From NCBI GenBank assembly GCA_947167215.1, contig CAMVHE010000002.1:37820-101819 (forward strand): a stretch of DNA of 64,000 bases. The letters are read 5' to 3'. This document shows positions 27,315-35,666 of the stretch, piece by piece; positions within the stretch are counted from its first letter, which is position 1; each line of letters starts with the position of its first letter. The notes beneath the pieces were generated by a model. The model made no database searches. It saw only the letters and a list, made by a program, of their open reading frames with translations, and had not been told where the DNA came from. The position numbers were made by a program, and so were the translations under genes. The stretch comes from an uncultured Clostridia bacterium (lineage in GTDB: Bacteria > Bacillota > Clostridia > Christensenellales > Aristaeellaceae).

Positions 27315-27343
27315 TTGCTGTTTACTAAGTATTATGGTAAAAT
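27315..27343 (+). promoter_or_regulatory. Promoter of the lysine-riboswitch transcript
   Basis: TTGCTG (27315-27320), 17-base spacer, TAAAAT (27338-27343). It would give a leader of nearly 390 nt that holds the riboswitch. Confidence 0.7.
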
Positions 27344-27467
27344 CTCCAGACAACGGTTTTGAAGAACAGATGTAATATGCAAATGCAGACCGGGGAAGAA
27401 AAGGAAGGCAGAAAGCTGGCTGAAACCCGGGAAGCAGGGCAATAAACCGTTAACAACTGAATAAGCA

Positions 27468-27636
27468 TGATAGAGGCGCGAAGGACAAGAGTATGCATCC
27501 CGGAAAACAGGCAATGCGAGGGATGGGGAAAGGGGACTTCGCCGAGGAACCGGACAGGTCTGCCTGGACACATCCGGTATCCGGGGCGACGGAGAATATC
27601 CGTCACACTGTCGCCTGTCAGGGCGGAGAGCTGTCA
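27468..27636 (+). ncRNA. Lysine riboswitch (L box) aptamer
   Basis: The conserved L-box blocks occur in order and spacing: GATAGAGGCGCGAAGG near 27469, AAGAGTATGC near 27487, GGGGAAAGGGGA near 27525, TCGCCGAGGAACCGG near 27539, CATCCGGTATCCGGGG near 27571, then ACTGTC and a closing GGAGAGCTGTC ending at 27635. P1 pairs GATAG (27469-27473) with CTGTC (27631-27635). Length about 169 nt is typical. In Firmicutes this class controls lysine biosynthesis and transport genes; here it precedes an NhaC-type transporter by about 100 bases, a known association for lysine uptake. Confidence 0.9.
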
Positions 27637-27737
27637 GACAACATGAAAAGGGTTTCCTTTGCCATGGCGTCAGGACAGGATCATGACGCCATTCGGTTGA
27701 AATAAAGCAGAGCGATATGCTCGAAAGGAGAACCTCC
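27637..27737 (+). promoter_or_regulatory. Putative expression platform of the lysine riboswitch
   Basis: A 9-bp hairpin ATGGCGTCA/TGACGCCAT (27664-27692) follows the aptamer but has no U-tract, so it is not an obvious terminator. Its loop contains GACAG, complementary to the 3' strand of P1 (CTGTC). TCCTTT (27655-27660) could pair with the AAAGGA of the ribosome site (27724-27729). These features suggest translational control, which is inference. Confidence 0.45.
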
Positions 27738-29347
27738 ATGAAGACCCTAAGAAAATACAGGGTGATGCTGACAGTTTTTTTGTTATCGTTTTTGTTTCTG
27801 GGAATGACGGCACTTGCAGAAGGGACAGAAGCACCCGCTTCACCGTTCCATAAGACCGCCTGGTCCCTTCTTCCCCCAATTGTTGCCATAGCGCTGGCAT
27901 TGCTTACCAAGGAAGTTTATACTTCTTTGTTTGCCGGCATACTTGTGGGAGGAATGCTGTATTCGAACTTCAGTTTTGAAGGAACATTTACCCATATGAT
28001 GATTAAAGGCATTGTGGCATCGCTTTCCGATTCATACAATGTGGGTATTCTTGTGTTCCTGGTTATTCTCGGCATTCTTGTCATATTGATGAACAAGGCC
28101 GGCGGCTCGGCTGCCTTCGGCCGATGGTCGGCGAAACATATTAAAAGCCGTGCCGGCGCACAGCTCGCCACCATCGCACTCGGCGCACTCATCTTTATTG
28201 ATGATTATTTCAATTGCCTGACCGTTGGTTCGGTTATGCGCCCTGTGGCAGATAAGAGCAGGGTCAGCCGGGCAAAATGGCATATCTGATTGACGCAACT
28301 GCAGCACCGATCTGTATCATTGCCCCGGTTTCTTCCTGGGCAGCTGCAGTGTCTTCCTATGTGGAGGAGGGCAACGGACTTCAGCTATTCATTCAGGCCA
28401 TACCCTTCAACTTCTATGCCATTCTGACGCTGGTAATGATGATCTTCCTCGCAGTCAGCGAATTCGATTACGGACCGATGGCCGGTCACGAGAAGAATGC
28501 AAAGGAAAAGGGAGACGTCTTTTCCGGAATGAAGAACCTTGCAGAAACCGAGGAAGAAGAAGCGGGTGCCGGCGGCAAGGTCATGGATCTGATTTTCCCT
28601 ATTGCCGTACTCATTATCGCCTGCGTTATCGGCATGATTTATTCCGGTGGTTTTTTTGAGGGAGAAAGCTTCATAAATGCTTTTTCGAATTCGGATGCCT
28701 CGATCGGGCTTATGCTGGGTTCTTTTGCTACGCTAGTGATCACCTTTATCTATTACCTGCTCCGCCGCAGGATGTCTTTCACGGAAATGACGGCATGCAT
28801 TCCGGAAGGATTCAAGTCGATGGTGCCCGCCATTCTGATTTTGACATTTGCCTGGAGTCTTAAAGCGATGACAGACAGCCTGGGGGCAAAGCAGTTTGTG
28901 GAAGCCGTGGTTCAGCAGTCTGCAGGAGGATTCAAGACTTTCCTGCCGGCAATTATTTTCCTGATTGCCTGCTTATTGTCCTTCTCTACCGGCACCAGCT
29001 GGGGGACCTTTGGCATCCTGATCCCGATTACCCTGGGAGTTTTCCCGCTGACGGATCCGCTGGGGGTAGTTTGTGTGAGTGCATGCATGGCTGGTGCAGT
29101 CTGCGGCGACCATTGTTCTCCCATCTCGGATACTACCATTATGGCCAGTGCAGGCGCCCGGTGTGATCATGTAGTACACGTGTCCACACAGCTGCCGTAT
29201 GCACTGACAACTGCAGGCGTAAGCTTTGTGGCTTATGTTATTGCGGGATTTGTCCCGAAGGCTTATATTGCGCTGCCAGTAGCGGCGGTCCTGATGATTC
29301 TGGCACTTTTCTGCATGCGGAAGATTCTGGGCGTAAAAGAAGCATAA
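27738..29347 (+). pseudogene. NhaC-family antiporter/lysine transporter, one-base frameshift
   Basis: The product would be about 535 residues: signal-like N-terminus, then about 11 membrane segments. The first frame (from ATG 27738) runs through ...ALIFIDDYFNCLTVGSVMRP... to ...SRAK and stops at 28289. The continuation ...AYLIDATAAPICIIAPVSSW... is in the -1 frame from 28277 and ends at 29347. The break falls in a run of four A (28274-28277); one more A restores the frame, so a real indel or a homopolymer sequencing error are both likely. Family members exchange Na+/H+; riboswitch-linked ones are predicted lysine transporters. Strong ribosome site AAAGGAG. Confidence 0.85.
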
Positions 29348-29380
29348 CCGGGCGATTATGCTGTAAGAAAAAGAACAAGA

Positions 29381-29412
29381 AAGGCTCTGATCGAAAAGAC
29401 GATCAGAGCCTT
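29381..29412. terminator. Bidirectional terminator
   Basis: Perfect 13-bp stem AAGGCTCTGATCG/CGATCAGAGCCTT with 6-base loop. On the minus strand it is followed by a T-rich tract (TCTTGTTCTTTTT), serving the SH3b gene at 29566; on the plus strand it ends the NhaC transcript with a weaker T tract. Confidence 0.85.
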
Positions 29413-29565
29413 GATTTCTGTGCGGCGGGAAAAGAGATGCGGAAGAACCTGCAGGAGGAAGAAGACATCCGGCTGAGAAATGGATCCTGCAGAGCCGTGA
29501 AGGAGAACCGGCGAATCACAAGGATGCCGGAAGAAAGAGGACGTCCCGTTCTGCAGGGCGCGATA

Positions 29566-30681
29566 TCATTCGGTTTTCTGAAGGTATTCCGACAGAATGT
29601 ACCCTTCCTGATCATGATAGACGCAGGAGATAAAGCCGTTTTCGTCTCCTGCTTCCGGGAAGGCAAGCACAAGTGCTCCAAGCGGAACCTTTGCAAGGCG
29701 TTTGGAGGAGACGGATCTTGTTTCCCGAAGAGAAACAAAGCTTTTGCAGTTAACCACCCGCATATTGGGACCCTGCTTTTTGCACAGGCTTGCACTGTTA
29801 TCTCCCCAGGTCTCTTCAAAAGGAGAAACTCCGCTGCAGCTGATGGGAGGGTTGAGGATCAGGAAGGTGACCAGCGTGTCGTCTTCCACCCAGGATTCCG
29901 TATAAGCAGCATAGACGCATTCCACGCTGTAGGCGCTTCCTGCCTTCAGGGGATTATCCGTTGATGTGAAATGCAGTGTCAGCTGGCCGGTGTAGCCCGG
30001 GACGGGGTCATAGGACCAGATGCCATTGCAGGAATAAGCGGAGCCGCGTTCTGTATTTCTGCAGAAAAGAGACATGCTGCCATTTTCGCCCAGTGTGAGG
30101 GAAAACTCGGCACCATCGGATTCCTCCGTCCATGTTCCGGGGAGTTCCCGCAGAAACTGCAGATCATATTCGGAGATCAGGGTGACGCTGTCCATGACAC
30201 GCTGAAAGTATTTGGCGGTTCCTTCTTCAGCTTCCGCATAGTATTCGCCGGATGCCAGAAGGTAACTGCCCTTGTCTGCAATCAGGGCCTGAAAATGGAC
30301 CTTCCCGTTTAAAGGTTTCCGGGATACATCCAGATGCAGGGGGGAAGCTTCAGACTGTTCCGCAATGTCCGGATGAAGTTCTCCGGCATATTCCAGTGCT
30401 TCATCCTCGGAGATTCTGGAAAGAAGCATATAATCATCCGAATAAAGTGAAGCAATGATGTCGCCATCCGTGTTTTCCATTTCGCCGTGATATGCCCTGA
30501 AATCATCCGATACATACCAGAAGGAGAAACCATCCTGGCTTTGATACAGTGTTTCCGTGATGGGGTTTTCCATACCTTCAAGGAGAATCACGCCCTGGCG
30601 TGTTTCGGCTGAGCTGGTGGACAGGAACAGCAGAAGGAAGCTGATTACGAATAGAAACGGAAGGGCTGCTTTCTTTTTCAT
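29566..30681 (-). CDS. Secreted protein with C-terminal SH3b domain
   Basis: A 371-residue protein. Signal peptide 1-25 (Lys-rich start, hydrophobic core, Ser-Ser-Ala). The central ~270 residues form two beta-rich segments of unknown family, the second resembling a lipocalin-like fold (...LPGTWTEESDGAEFSLTLG...). The C-terminal ~60 residues carry an SH3b motif (...SFVSLRETRSVSSKRLAKVP...). Probably cell-wall associated. RBS AAGGAGTG before ATG 30681. Monocistronic. Confidence 0.8.
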   Translation of the reverse strand: MKKKAALPFLFVISFLLLFLSTSSAETRQGVILLEGMENPITETLYQSQDGFSFWYVSDDFRAYHGEMENTDGDIIASLYSDDYMLLSRISEDEALEYAGELHPDIAEQSEASPLHLDVSRKPLNGKVHFQALIADKGSYLLASGEYYAEAEEGTAKYFQRVMDSVTLISEYDLQFLRELPGTWTEESDGAEFSLTLGENGSMSLFCRNTERGSAYSCNGIWSYDPVPGYTGQLTLHFTSTDNPLKAGSAYSVECVYAAYTESWVEDDTLVTFLILNPPISCSGVSPFEETWGDNSASLCKKQGPNMRVVNCKSFVSLRETRSVSSKRLAKVPLGALVLAFPEAGDENGFISCVYHDQEGYILSEYLQKTE

Positions 30682-30986
30682 GGTAAAACACTCCTTACCT
30701 GATTTGAGCGATTTCGTTCATGCGTGCGGTTTCCATAGGGATGCTATTCCACTGCAGTCAGAGGGACCGGGGGGGCAGCAGATACCCCGATGCAGCTCCT
30801 GCCTGCGGTTCCATTATAGCATTTCCGTGGTGGAAAGAGAATGCAGTGGAAAGGGAAAAACGGTTTCCGGCAATCCCTTCTTTATTCCGGGGGAAAGGAC
30901 GGGAAGGCCTGCACCCGGTGAAGGAATATCGGATCCGGCGGCAGGAAGTGCCTGTGCAGAACGGGACGAAGCTTCCGAAAGAAAGC
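30682..30986. other. Intergenic stretch between the SH3b gene and tRNA-Ala
   Basis: No protein-like frame with ribosome site and no repeat recognised; it should contain the promoter of the minus-strand SH3b gene, which I cannot place with confidence. Confidence 0.45.
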
Positions 30987-31021
30987 AAAAAAAATACGCT
31001 GATATGATTTCATATCAGCGT
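30987..31021 (-). terminator. Terminator of tRNA-Ala
   Basis: Minus strand 11-bp stem ACGCTGATATG/CATATCAGCGT with loop AAAT, followed by ATTTTTTTT. Confidence 0.93.
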
Positions 31022-31028
31022 CATCAAA

Positions 31029-31104
31029 TGGTGGAGCATAGCGGATTCGAACCGCTGACCCCAACACTGCCAGTGTTGTGCGCTACCAACTGCGCTAATG
31101 CCCC
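31029..31104 (-). tRNA. tRNA-Ala (GGC)
   Basis: Complete cloverleaf with encoded CCA: acceptor GGGGCAT/ATGCTCC, D-arm TAGCGCAGTTGGTAGCGC, anticodon stem CAACA/TGTTG with loop CTGGCAG (anticodon GGC), T-loop GGTTCGAATCC. Discriminator A. Confidence 0.97.
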
Positions 31105-31117
31105 GACAACGACGAGA

Positions 31118-31146
31118 ATTATACTCCCAGCGGGGCGAGCTGTCAA
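31118..31146 (-). promoter_or_regulatory. Consensus promoter of tRNA-Ala
   Basis: Minus strand TTGACA, 17-base spacer, TATAAT, a perfect sigma-A promoter about 14 bases before the tRNA 5' end. Confidence 0.93.
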
Positions 31147-31212
31147 TCCCTTTTTTTGAATTTTTTAAAATTGATACAAACTTTAAAAAATGTATAAATA
31201 ACTTTCCGGCAA

Positions 31213-32142
31213 TCAAAGCGCCTGGAGAAAACGCGGCGGAATGACGAAGTCATCATGCCGGATGAGGGACCAGTCAAAAGAGGAAATCAGCGAATCCATG
31301 GTAGTTTCCCGGTATTCCGGCAGAAGACCCGCACAGTATGCGAGGAATCCCAGAAGCTGAGGCTGTGTATAACGGTGCGACAGTTCCCGGAGCGAGATGG
31401 CCTGATTGCGCTTTGACATTTTTTTCCCGCTTCCGTCAGAGAGGAGGGGAACGTGGTAATAGGCAGGAGTAGGCAGATGGAGAAGCTCCTGGAGATAAAT
31501 CTGTCGCGGGGTAGAGGAGAGAATATCCCGGCCGCGCACGATTTCGGTCATCCCGCTCATGGCATCATCAACGACAACCGCCAGCTGGTATCCGTAAACG
31601 CCGTCGGAACGGCGGACGATGAAGTCGCCGACTTCCTCCTGAAGAGACTGGGATACCAACCCCTGAAGCCGGTCCGTAAAAGAGAAAACGCGATCCGGCA
31701 CGCGGAGCCGCATGGCAGGCTTTCGGATGGCAGAGAGGGATTGTACCTGTTCCGGTGTAAGATGGGAACATTTTCCCGAGTAGATGAAAGTGGTATCCCC
31801 GGGATGAGGTGCAAGGGCGGCATGCAGTTCATTGCGGGTACAGAAACAGGGATAGATAACGCCGGAATCCCGGAGCATCTGGAAAGCATGCTCGTAAATG
31901 GAAGTACGGGAACTTTGATACAGCGGAGGCTCATCCCACCGGATCGAGAGATAGGTGAGGTCGGACAGGGTATCCTGAATGAGGTGGTCCGGACACCGGG
32001 GCTTATCAAGATCTTCAATGCGCAAAAGAAAGCGTCCGCCGGCATGACGAACGGAAAGATAGGCGATAAGAGCGCACATCAGGTTGCCGGGATGCAGATA
32101 GCCGCTGGGAGTAGGGGCAAAACGCCCGACAGGCAGGCTCAT
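31213..32142 (-). CDS. gluQ: Glutamyl-Q tRNA(Asp) synthetase
   Basis: A 309-residue truncated GluRS paralogue: ...GRFAPTPSGYLHPGNLMCAL... (HIGH-type motif HPGN), zinc-type Cys cluster ...YPCFCTRNEL... and ...YSGKC..., ...GVYGYQLAVVVDDAMSGMTEIVRG..., and KMSKR in ...SGKKMSKRNQAI.... There is no anticodon-binding domain, as expected for GluQ-RS, which glutamylates queuosine in tRNA-Asp. This fits the presence of a QueT transporter in the same window. ATG overlaps the stop of the upstream small gene (ATGA). Confidence 0.93.
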   Translation of the reverse strand: MSLPVGRFAPTPSGYLHPGNLMCALIAYLSVRHAGGRFLLRIEDLDKPRCPDHLIQDTLSDLTYLSIRWDEPPLYQSSRTSIYEHAFQMLRDSGVIYPCFCTRNELHAALAPHPGDTTFIYSGKCSHLTPEQVQSLSAIRKPAMRLRVPDRVFSFTDRLQGLVSQSLQEEVGDFIVRRSDGVYGYQLAVVVDDAMSGMTEIVRGRDILSSTPRQIYLQELLHLPTPAYYHVPLLSDGSGKKMSKRNQAISLRELSHRYTQPQLLGFLAYCAGLLPEYRETTMDSLISSFDWSLIRHDDFVIPPRFLQAL

Positions 32143-32444
32143 ACGTCTTCAATCGGCCTGCGGGTCCGGCCGGGGTTCTTTGCCTGGGTATCAGGAAGCA
32201 GCAGTTCAATCTCAAAACGGTCAAAGGAAATGGGCTCCGTAAAGTGGTCTGCACTGTAGAAGGTATGCCCATATTCTTCCATCTCCCGGTCGTGCTTGGG
32301 AAGCTGCAGAGGCCGCTGGATATCAAACTGATGGCAGATATCGAGAATGGCGGATTCAATATCGCCATCCGGGACATTCACCGTCACATTTTTAATAATC
32401 TTATGTCTGGAAACCATACGGCCCCATAAACGAAGTTGCTCCAT
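32139..32444 (-). CDS. Conserved-type hypothetical protein upstream of gluQ
   Basis: A 101-residue soluble protein with mixed alpha/beta pattern (...KNVTVNVPDGDIESAILDICHQFDIQRP...), no membrane segment and no recognised family. ATG 32444 is preceded by AGAGAGGTATCC. It is translationally coupled to gluQ, so the two are co-expressed. Confidence 0.75.
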   Translation of the reverse strand: MEQLRLWGRMVSRHKIIKNVTVNVPDGDIESAILDICHQFDIQRPLQLPKHDREMEEYGHTFYSADHFTEPISFDRFEIELLLPDTQAKNPGRTRRPIEDV

Positions 32445-32458
32445 GATGGATACCTCTC

Positions 32459-32487
32459 TTGTGAAAAAAAGAAAAATCGCGTATAAT
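32459..32487 (+). promoter_or_regulatory. Promoter of walJ
   Basis: TTGTGA (32459-32464), 17-base A-rich spacer, TATAAT (32482-32487), about 50 bases before the start codon. Confidence 0.7.
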
Positions 32488-32536
32488 CAGACGTTACGAG
32501 CATTATTGTAAGGGAGAGAGAGGATTTTGTAAAGCC

Positions 32537-33343
32537 ATGCGACTGCTCATGTGTCCCATTGCTTCCGGTTCATCCGGCAATTGTACTTATATTGTTCTGA
32601 ACGGTACCCGGTTACTGGTGGATGCCGGTATTTCGTGTGCCCGAATCTGCAGCGGTCTCGCACAGATCGGCACAACTCCGGAGGAACTTCATGGCATTCT
32701 CATCACGCATGAGCATGTGGATCATATCAAAGGGCTCGCCGTTTTCTGCCGCAGGCATGAAATCCCGATTTATGCAAATGCAGGGACCTGGGAAGGAATG
32801 GAAGAGAAGAGGGTGGAAGTTCCGGATAAACTGAAACGGGTTTTTGAGACAGATGAAGAGTTTTTTCTTGACAAGGTATCCGTCCGGCCTTTCGCAATTC
32901 CCCATGACGCCAGGGAACCCGTGGGATTTGTCATTTCTGCGTCACCACTTTCCTGTGCGGTGGCCACAGACATCGGGCACATCAGTGACCGCTGGATTGA
33001 TCCGATTCTTGGCAGCCAGGCAGTGCTGCTGGAGAGCAATCATGATGTGAATATGGTAAAAAGCGGCAGCTATCCCGCCTCCCTGAAGCGGAGAATCCTT
33101 TCCAATAAGGGCCATCTCAATAATCTGGATGCCGGGGCGGTACTGGCAAGGCTGGTGCGCAACGGTACCCAGGCAGCATTCCTCGGCCACCTTTCCGGAG
33201 AGAACAACCTGCCGGAACTGGCGTACAATCAGGTGACGGAAGTATTGTCCCAGGAGAGCATCCGGGTGGACAGGGATGTCCGGATCATGGTGGCAAGGCG
33301 GGAACGGATTTCCGATATGATTGTTTTTTCAACAGATGGCTGA
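32537..33343 (+). CDS. walJ: MBL-fold hydrolase, WalJ/YycJ-like
   Basis: A 268-residue metallo-beta-lactamase fold protein. The N-terminus ...MCPIASGSSGNCTYI... is characteristic of YycJ/WalJ; metal ligands H58-x-H60-x-D62-H63, then His/Asp in ...SCAVATDIGHISD... and ...ESNHDVNMV..., ...LGHLSGENN.... WalJ is usually next to the WalRK two-component system; here walRK is absent and cdaA follows 111 bases later. Role inferred as DNA/RNA processing linked to cell-wall homeostasis. RBS GGGAGAGAGAGGA. Confidence 0.88.
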   Translation: MRLLMCPIASGSSGNCTYIVLNGTRLLVDAGISCARICSGLAQIGTTPEELHGILITHEHVDHIKGLAVFCRRHEIPIYANAGTWEGMEEKRVEVPDKLKRVFETDEEFFLDKVSVRPFAIPHDAREPVGFVISASPLSCAVATDIGHISDRWIDPILGSQAVLLESNHDVNMVKSGSYPASLKRRILSNKGHLNNLDAGAVLARLVRNGTQAAFLGHLSGENNLPELAYNQVTEVLSQESIRVDRDVRIMVARRERISDMIVFSTDG

Positions 33344-33392
33344 TCCAGGGAGGATTTACAGCGAAGCAAAGCAGATGCCGTCATTTACCCCC

Positions 33393-33421
33393 TGTTCTGC
33401 CTTCATAAATTGGTGTATAAT
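33393..33421 (+). promoter_or_regulatory. Candidate promoter of the cdaA operon
   Basis: TATAAT at 33416-33421 with a poor -35 (TGTTCT, 17-base spacer), about 34 bases before cdaA. Confidence 0.5.
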
Positions 33422-33454
33422 CGTTTCTGATAAACAAATGGGGAGAAGAGCGCA

Positions 33455-34345
33455 GTGCAAACACTCATGAGTCAGATATCTGCCATATTCTGGAATATAT
33501 GGAATCGACCGGATATCATGGACTTTCTTGATATCGCGATTTTGGCATTCATTATTTTTCAGCTTTTTATTCATGTCCGGCAGACACGGGTTTCTCAGAC
33601 CCTCAAAGGAATTATCGTGCTTCTGGTGGCAACCTGGCTGACCGGCATCCTTGAGATGCGCAGCCTGCATGCATTGCTTTCCTGGATGGTAAATGCAGGC
33701 CCCGTCTTCCTGGTGGTCCTCTTCCAGCCGGAAATCCGAAGAATTCTGGAGGAAATCGGCAACGGTTCCCTCTTTGATTCTTCTGTTCTGCAGGAGGAAG
33801 AAATCAGCACGGAAAATATTATTGACGAGATGGTTCTGGCAATCTGCCATATGTCCCGCAGACGGATAGGCGCGCTTATCGTCATGGAAAGCGGTATCCG
33901 CCTCAACGATGTGATTGCGACAGGCACCAGGGTGGACGGCATCATCTCTCAGCCGCTGATTGAGAATATTTTTGAACCCAAAACCCCCCTGCATGATGGT
34001 GCCATGGTGGTACGGGGAGACCGGGTGGTTGCAGCGGCCTGTCTCCTGCGCCTGTCAGATACGACCGGCGTTGGACGGGACCTGGGCACCCGTCACCGGG
34101 CAGGCATCGGCGTCAGCGAGATTTCAGATGCAACGGTGTTCATTGTTTCAGAGGAGACCGGTGTGATTTCCATGGCCAAAGGAGGCCAGCTGGTGCGCAA
34201 CCTGGACGAAATCTCCCTGCGCCAGATTCTGCATGGCATCTACGACAGCGACGAAAAGAAGTCATCATGGCATCTGCCGCTGTTCCATCTTGGACAAAGG
34301 AGGCGGAAGGACTATGATGACCGGTCGTCCGACCCGGAAACCTGA
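33455..34345 (+). CDS. cdaA: Diadenylate cyclase CdaA
   Basis: A 296-residue protein with three N-terminal membrane helices (about 20-90) and a DisA_N cyclase domain. The catalytic motifs are intact: Asp-Gly-Ala in ...PLHDGAMVVRGDRV... and Arg-His-Arg in ...GTRHRAGIGVSE.... It makes c-di-AMP, which controls turgor, potassium and wall synthesis. The GTG start at 33455 is nine bases after GGGGAG. It overlaps cdaR by 32 bases. The usual third gene glmM is not next here. Confidence 0.95.
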   Translation: MQTLMSQISAIFWNIWNRPDIMDFLDIAILAFIIFQLFIHVRQTRVSQTLKGIIVLLVATWLTGILEMRSLHALLSWMVNAGPVFLVVLFQPEIRRILEEIGNGSLFDSSVLQEEEISTENIIDEMVLAICHMSRRRIGALIVMESGIRLNDVIATGTRVDGIISQPLIENIFEPKTPLHDGAMVVRGDRVVAAACLLRLSDTTGVGRDLGTRHRAGIGVSEISDATVFIVSEETGVISMAKGGQLVRNLDEISLRQILHGIYDSDEKKSSWHLPLFHLGQRRRKDYDDRSSDPET

Positions 34346-35642
34346 TCACCGGCCGCTGGGAAAACTGCGGGAAAGGCTTTCCAAAGTCTTTCAGAACCGT
34401 ATTTTCCTGGGCATTGTTTCCCTGATTGTTGCCTTCATCATCTGGGCAGTGCTGGTGGCGTCCGACGGTACACTGACAAGACGCAAGAGCTTTGTAGATG
34501 CACCGGTCAGTGTAACCGGAGAAACCACGCTGATCAGCCGGGGATATATTGTAACCGATAATATTCTTGAGATGGTTCCCAACGTAGACATGACGGTGGA
34601 AATCACGCAGGCCAACTATGACCGCGTGACCGCATCTTCCTACAATCCTCACTTTGAACTTTCCCAGATAACGGGAGAGGGCGAAAATACGCTCAGCATC
34701 GTTTATTCCTCCCAGCTTTACGGTCCGGTGATCAGCTGCGAGCCCAATACCGTCACGGTGCATGCAGAGCGGTATATTACCAGGCGCGTGCCGGTGGTTG
34801 TTCAGCTGGATAATACGCTGCCGGAAGGACTTTATCTGGACAGCTACCGGACGGATCCCACGACACTGTCCGTATCCGGCCCCCAGAGCGTTGTTTCCAC
34901 CGTTTCCAGGGTGCTTCTGCACCTGGATCAGTCGGCACTTTCCGAGGAGCGAATGACAGACCGGCTGTCGCTGGATATTGAGCTGCAGACAGCAGACGGA
35001 ACGCCGGTTACCAACAGCAAGCTGAATGTCACCAATCAGTCGGTTATTACCCGTTCCGTGATTGTTGAAACCGAACTGGTTCATGTGAAACAGGTGCCGT
35101 TGGTGGCTTCTGCCTTTGTTACAGGGGAACCTGCAGAGGGCTTTGCGGTATCCGGTGTGGAACTTGCCAGCGAGACCCTGCCGGTGGCTGCCAGCGATGC
35201 AATTCTCGAAGCCATTACCGGTATCACCACGGATGCTCCGCTGGATATCACCGGAGCGCATGAAGATGTGACGGGATATGTGCGCGTTCGCCGGATTACC
35301 GGCATTGACAATACATTGCCCACGGAAATAGGGGTGACGGTTCATATCACAGAGGAAAGTGCGACAAAGACTTTCCGGAACGTGCCGGTGACGGTGACGG
35401 GTATGAATGAGGCCTACCGGACAGCGGTACGCCCCGAACGCGTGAATGTGACGCTTACAGGACCGTACACCGTGATAAACAGCCTCGAATCGTCAGGCCT
35501 TACCGTTACAGTTTCTGCATCGGGACTGACGGCAGGCACCCATGAAATTCCTTTGACTTTGCAGATGGATAACGCGGATGCACTGGAGGCAGAATACTCG
35601 ACGGAAACAGCAGTTCTTACAATAACGGAAAACCAGCCCTGA
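34314..35642 (+). CDS. cdaR: YbbR-domain regulator of CdaA
   Basis: A 442-residue protein: cytoplasmic N-terminus, one membrane helix near residues 25-45, and four YbbR-like repeats outside (about 50-130, 135-225, 230-325, 330-430). This is the CdaR architecture, and its place directly after cdaA is diagnostic; CdaR modulates CdaA. Start ATG 34314 or 34317, after AAAGGAGG and GGAAGG. Confidence 0.92.
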   Translation: MMTGRPTRKPDHRPLGKLRERLSKVFQNRIFLGIVSLIVAFIIWAVLVASDGTLTRRKSFVDAPVSVTGETTLISRGYIVTDNILEMVPNVDMTVEITQANYDRVTASSYNPHFELSQITGEGENTLSIVYSSQLYGPVISCEPNTVTVHAERYITRRVPVVVQLDNTLPEGLYLDSYRTDPTTLSVSGPQSVVSTVSRVLLHLDQSALSEERMTDRLSLDIELQTADGTPVTNSKLNVTNQSVITRSVIVETELVHVKQVPLVASAFVTGEPAEGFAVSGVELASETLPVAASDAILEAITGITTDAPLDITGAHEDVTGYVRVRRITGIDNTLPTEIGVTVHITEESATKTFRNVPVTVTGMNEAYRTAVRPERVNVTLTGPYTVINSLESSGLTVTVSASGLTAGTHEIPLTLQMDNADALEAEYSTETAVLTITENQP

Positions 35643-35666
35643 GGGGCAGGCTGGAGGTGAGATTCC

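Noticed and set aside
28274..28280. Programmed -1 frameshifting in the NhaC-type gene
   Set aside because: GCAAAAT is not a strong X-XXY-YYZ slippery site and I see no pseudoknot or stimulatory ribosome site; indel or sequencing error is simpler.
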